The notes under the pieces were generated by a model. The model saw nothing but the letters and a program-made list of their open reading frames with translations. It made no database searches and was not told the origin of the DNA. Both the position numbers and the translations under genes were made by a program. From contig JBIOHJ010000148.1 in assembly GCA_044448905.1 (NCBI GenBank), positions 1 through 7,321 of the forward strand: a stretch of 7,321 nt of DNA. The letters are read 5' to 3'. Numbering within the stretch: the first letter of the stretch is position 1; every line of letters begins with the position of its first letter. This stretch comes from JBIOHJ01 sp044448905 (GTDB taxonomy: Bacteria > Bacteroidota > Bacteroidia > AKYH767-A > OLB10). Of the stretch, positions 6,785-7,321 are shown piece after piece.

Positions 6785-7321
6785 ATGATAAGCAAATATT
6801 TGTTTCAATGTATTTACAAGAAGAGCTTGCAGATAATGATGCTGCTGCTTTTTTTTCAATTTTCATTTAACAAAACAAAAGCCAGTGATTATTACTGGGT
6901 AGGCGGAACAGGCAGCTGGAGCGATTACGCAAACCATTGGGCAACTACAAGCGGGGGGTTGATTTTTCATATCCAGATACCCGGACCGTTAGATGATGTG
7001 TATTTTGACGCAAACTCATTTACTTCTACTGGCCAAACAGTTAGCATGGACACAACTTTTTTTTATTTGAGGAACATGGATTGGACCGGTGCCCAGTTTT
7101 TACCAACATTTAATGCTGGCAACATTAACATTTACGGCTCGCTTACTTTGATCAATAACCTGGATTGGAACGGGGGCAGCCTGCATTTTCTTGCCACCAC
7201 TCCCGTTACAATTACTTCAGCTGGCAATACTCTGAATAATGTTTTACTGGAAGGAGCAGGTGGAACCTGGTTGCTCAGTGATAACCTTGCTTGTGTTATT
7301 TTAAATATTAATGCTGGCACT
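6785..7321 (+). CDS. N-terminal part of a secreted beta-rich surface protein (3' end beyond window)
   Basis: An open frame of 179 codons runs from ATG at 6785 to the window edge without a stop, so the protein is incomplete at its C-terminus. Residues 1-34 form a signal peptide: a basic n-region (K4, K12, K13), a hydrophobic core IMMLLLFFQFSF at 17-28, and a likely cleavage after T-K-A-S at 34. The mature protein opens with YYWVGGTGSWSDYANHW (36-52), a motif I know from the start of large Bacteroidota secreted proteins, followed by DDVYFDANSF (70-79). After that come short alternating strands rich in N, G, T and L (such as INIYGSLTLINNLDWNGGSL at 114-133), as in parallel beta-helix or repeat-rich adhesins. 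Such proteins often end in a type IX secretion sorting domain, which cannot be checked here. ATGs at codons 18-19 are alternative starts but would remove the basic n-region. No Shine-Dalgarno precedes it. Confidence 0.75.
   Translation, partial: MISKYLFQCIYKKSLQIMMLLLFFQFSFNKTKASDYYWVGGTGSWSDYANHWATTSGGLIFHIQIPGPLDDVYFDANSFTSTGQTVSMDTTFFYLRNMDWTGAQFLPTFNAGNINIYGSLTLINNLDWNGGSLHFLATTPVTITSAGNTLNNVLLEGAGGTWLLSDNLACVILNINAGT

Noticed and set aside
7132..7320. Minus-strand open frame of 62 codons at the right edge
   Set aside because: The plus strand here carries an uninterrupted frame with a signal peptide and a known N-terminal motif, so the minus frame is a shadow.

Overview
The window looks like chromosomal DNA of a member of the Bacteroidota. 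The GC content is moderate to low. None of the seven starts I support has a good Shine-Dalgarno sequence. The promoter-like motifs I can find resemble the Bacteroidota -33 TTTG / -7 TAnnTTTG type. Several protein families have a Bacteroidota flavour: a permease with an IGAIIGAGLFVRTA signature, a membrane-anchored triple helix-hairpin-helix protein, and a secreted protein opening with a YWVGGTGSWS-type motif. No tRNA, rRNA, CRISPR array, insertion sequence or phage gene is visible.

Layout: (1) 1-122 is an unassigned left edge containing a G/C-rich dyad-bearing segment that may be a dispersed intergenic element. (2) 123-2097 holds two co-directional genes 37 bp apart: a two-TM potassium channel with a cytoplasmic RCK (TrkA-N/TrkA-C) domain, and an RmlD-like extended short-chain dehydrogenase. 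They end in a strong hairpin (2083-2114) that can serve as a shared terminator for the convergent gene that follows. (3) 2136-2423, minus strand, encodes a 95-aa zinc-ribbon protein. (4) 2424-2662 is the divergent intergenic region, with a candidate promoter facing right. (5) 2663-6665 is a probable three-gene operon (gaps of 33 and 34 bp): two different APC-superfamily amino-acid permeases (CAT-like, then LAT/SteT-like) and a helix-hairpin-helix protein. (6) 6666-6784 carries a perfect 16-bp palindrome and a weak promoter candidate. (7) From 6785 to the right edge runs the start of a secreted protein, cut off by the window end, with a signal peptide and beta-strand-rich surface-protein sequence.

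How the genes fit together: the channel and the two permeases are inner-membrane transport functions for potassium and amino acids. Nothing in the window (no enzyme, regulator or binding protein) fixes their substrates. The RmlD-like enzyme has no sugar-nucleotide neighbours, so a rhamnose role is not supported by context. The secreted protein is probably its own transcription unit. I see no convincing new multi-gene system. The most notable points are the unusual channel selectivity filter (S-V-G-F-R instead of T-V-G-Y/F-G), the truncated secreted protein, and several palindromic elements in the intergenic gaps.
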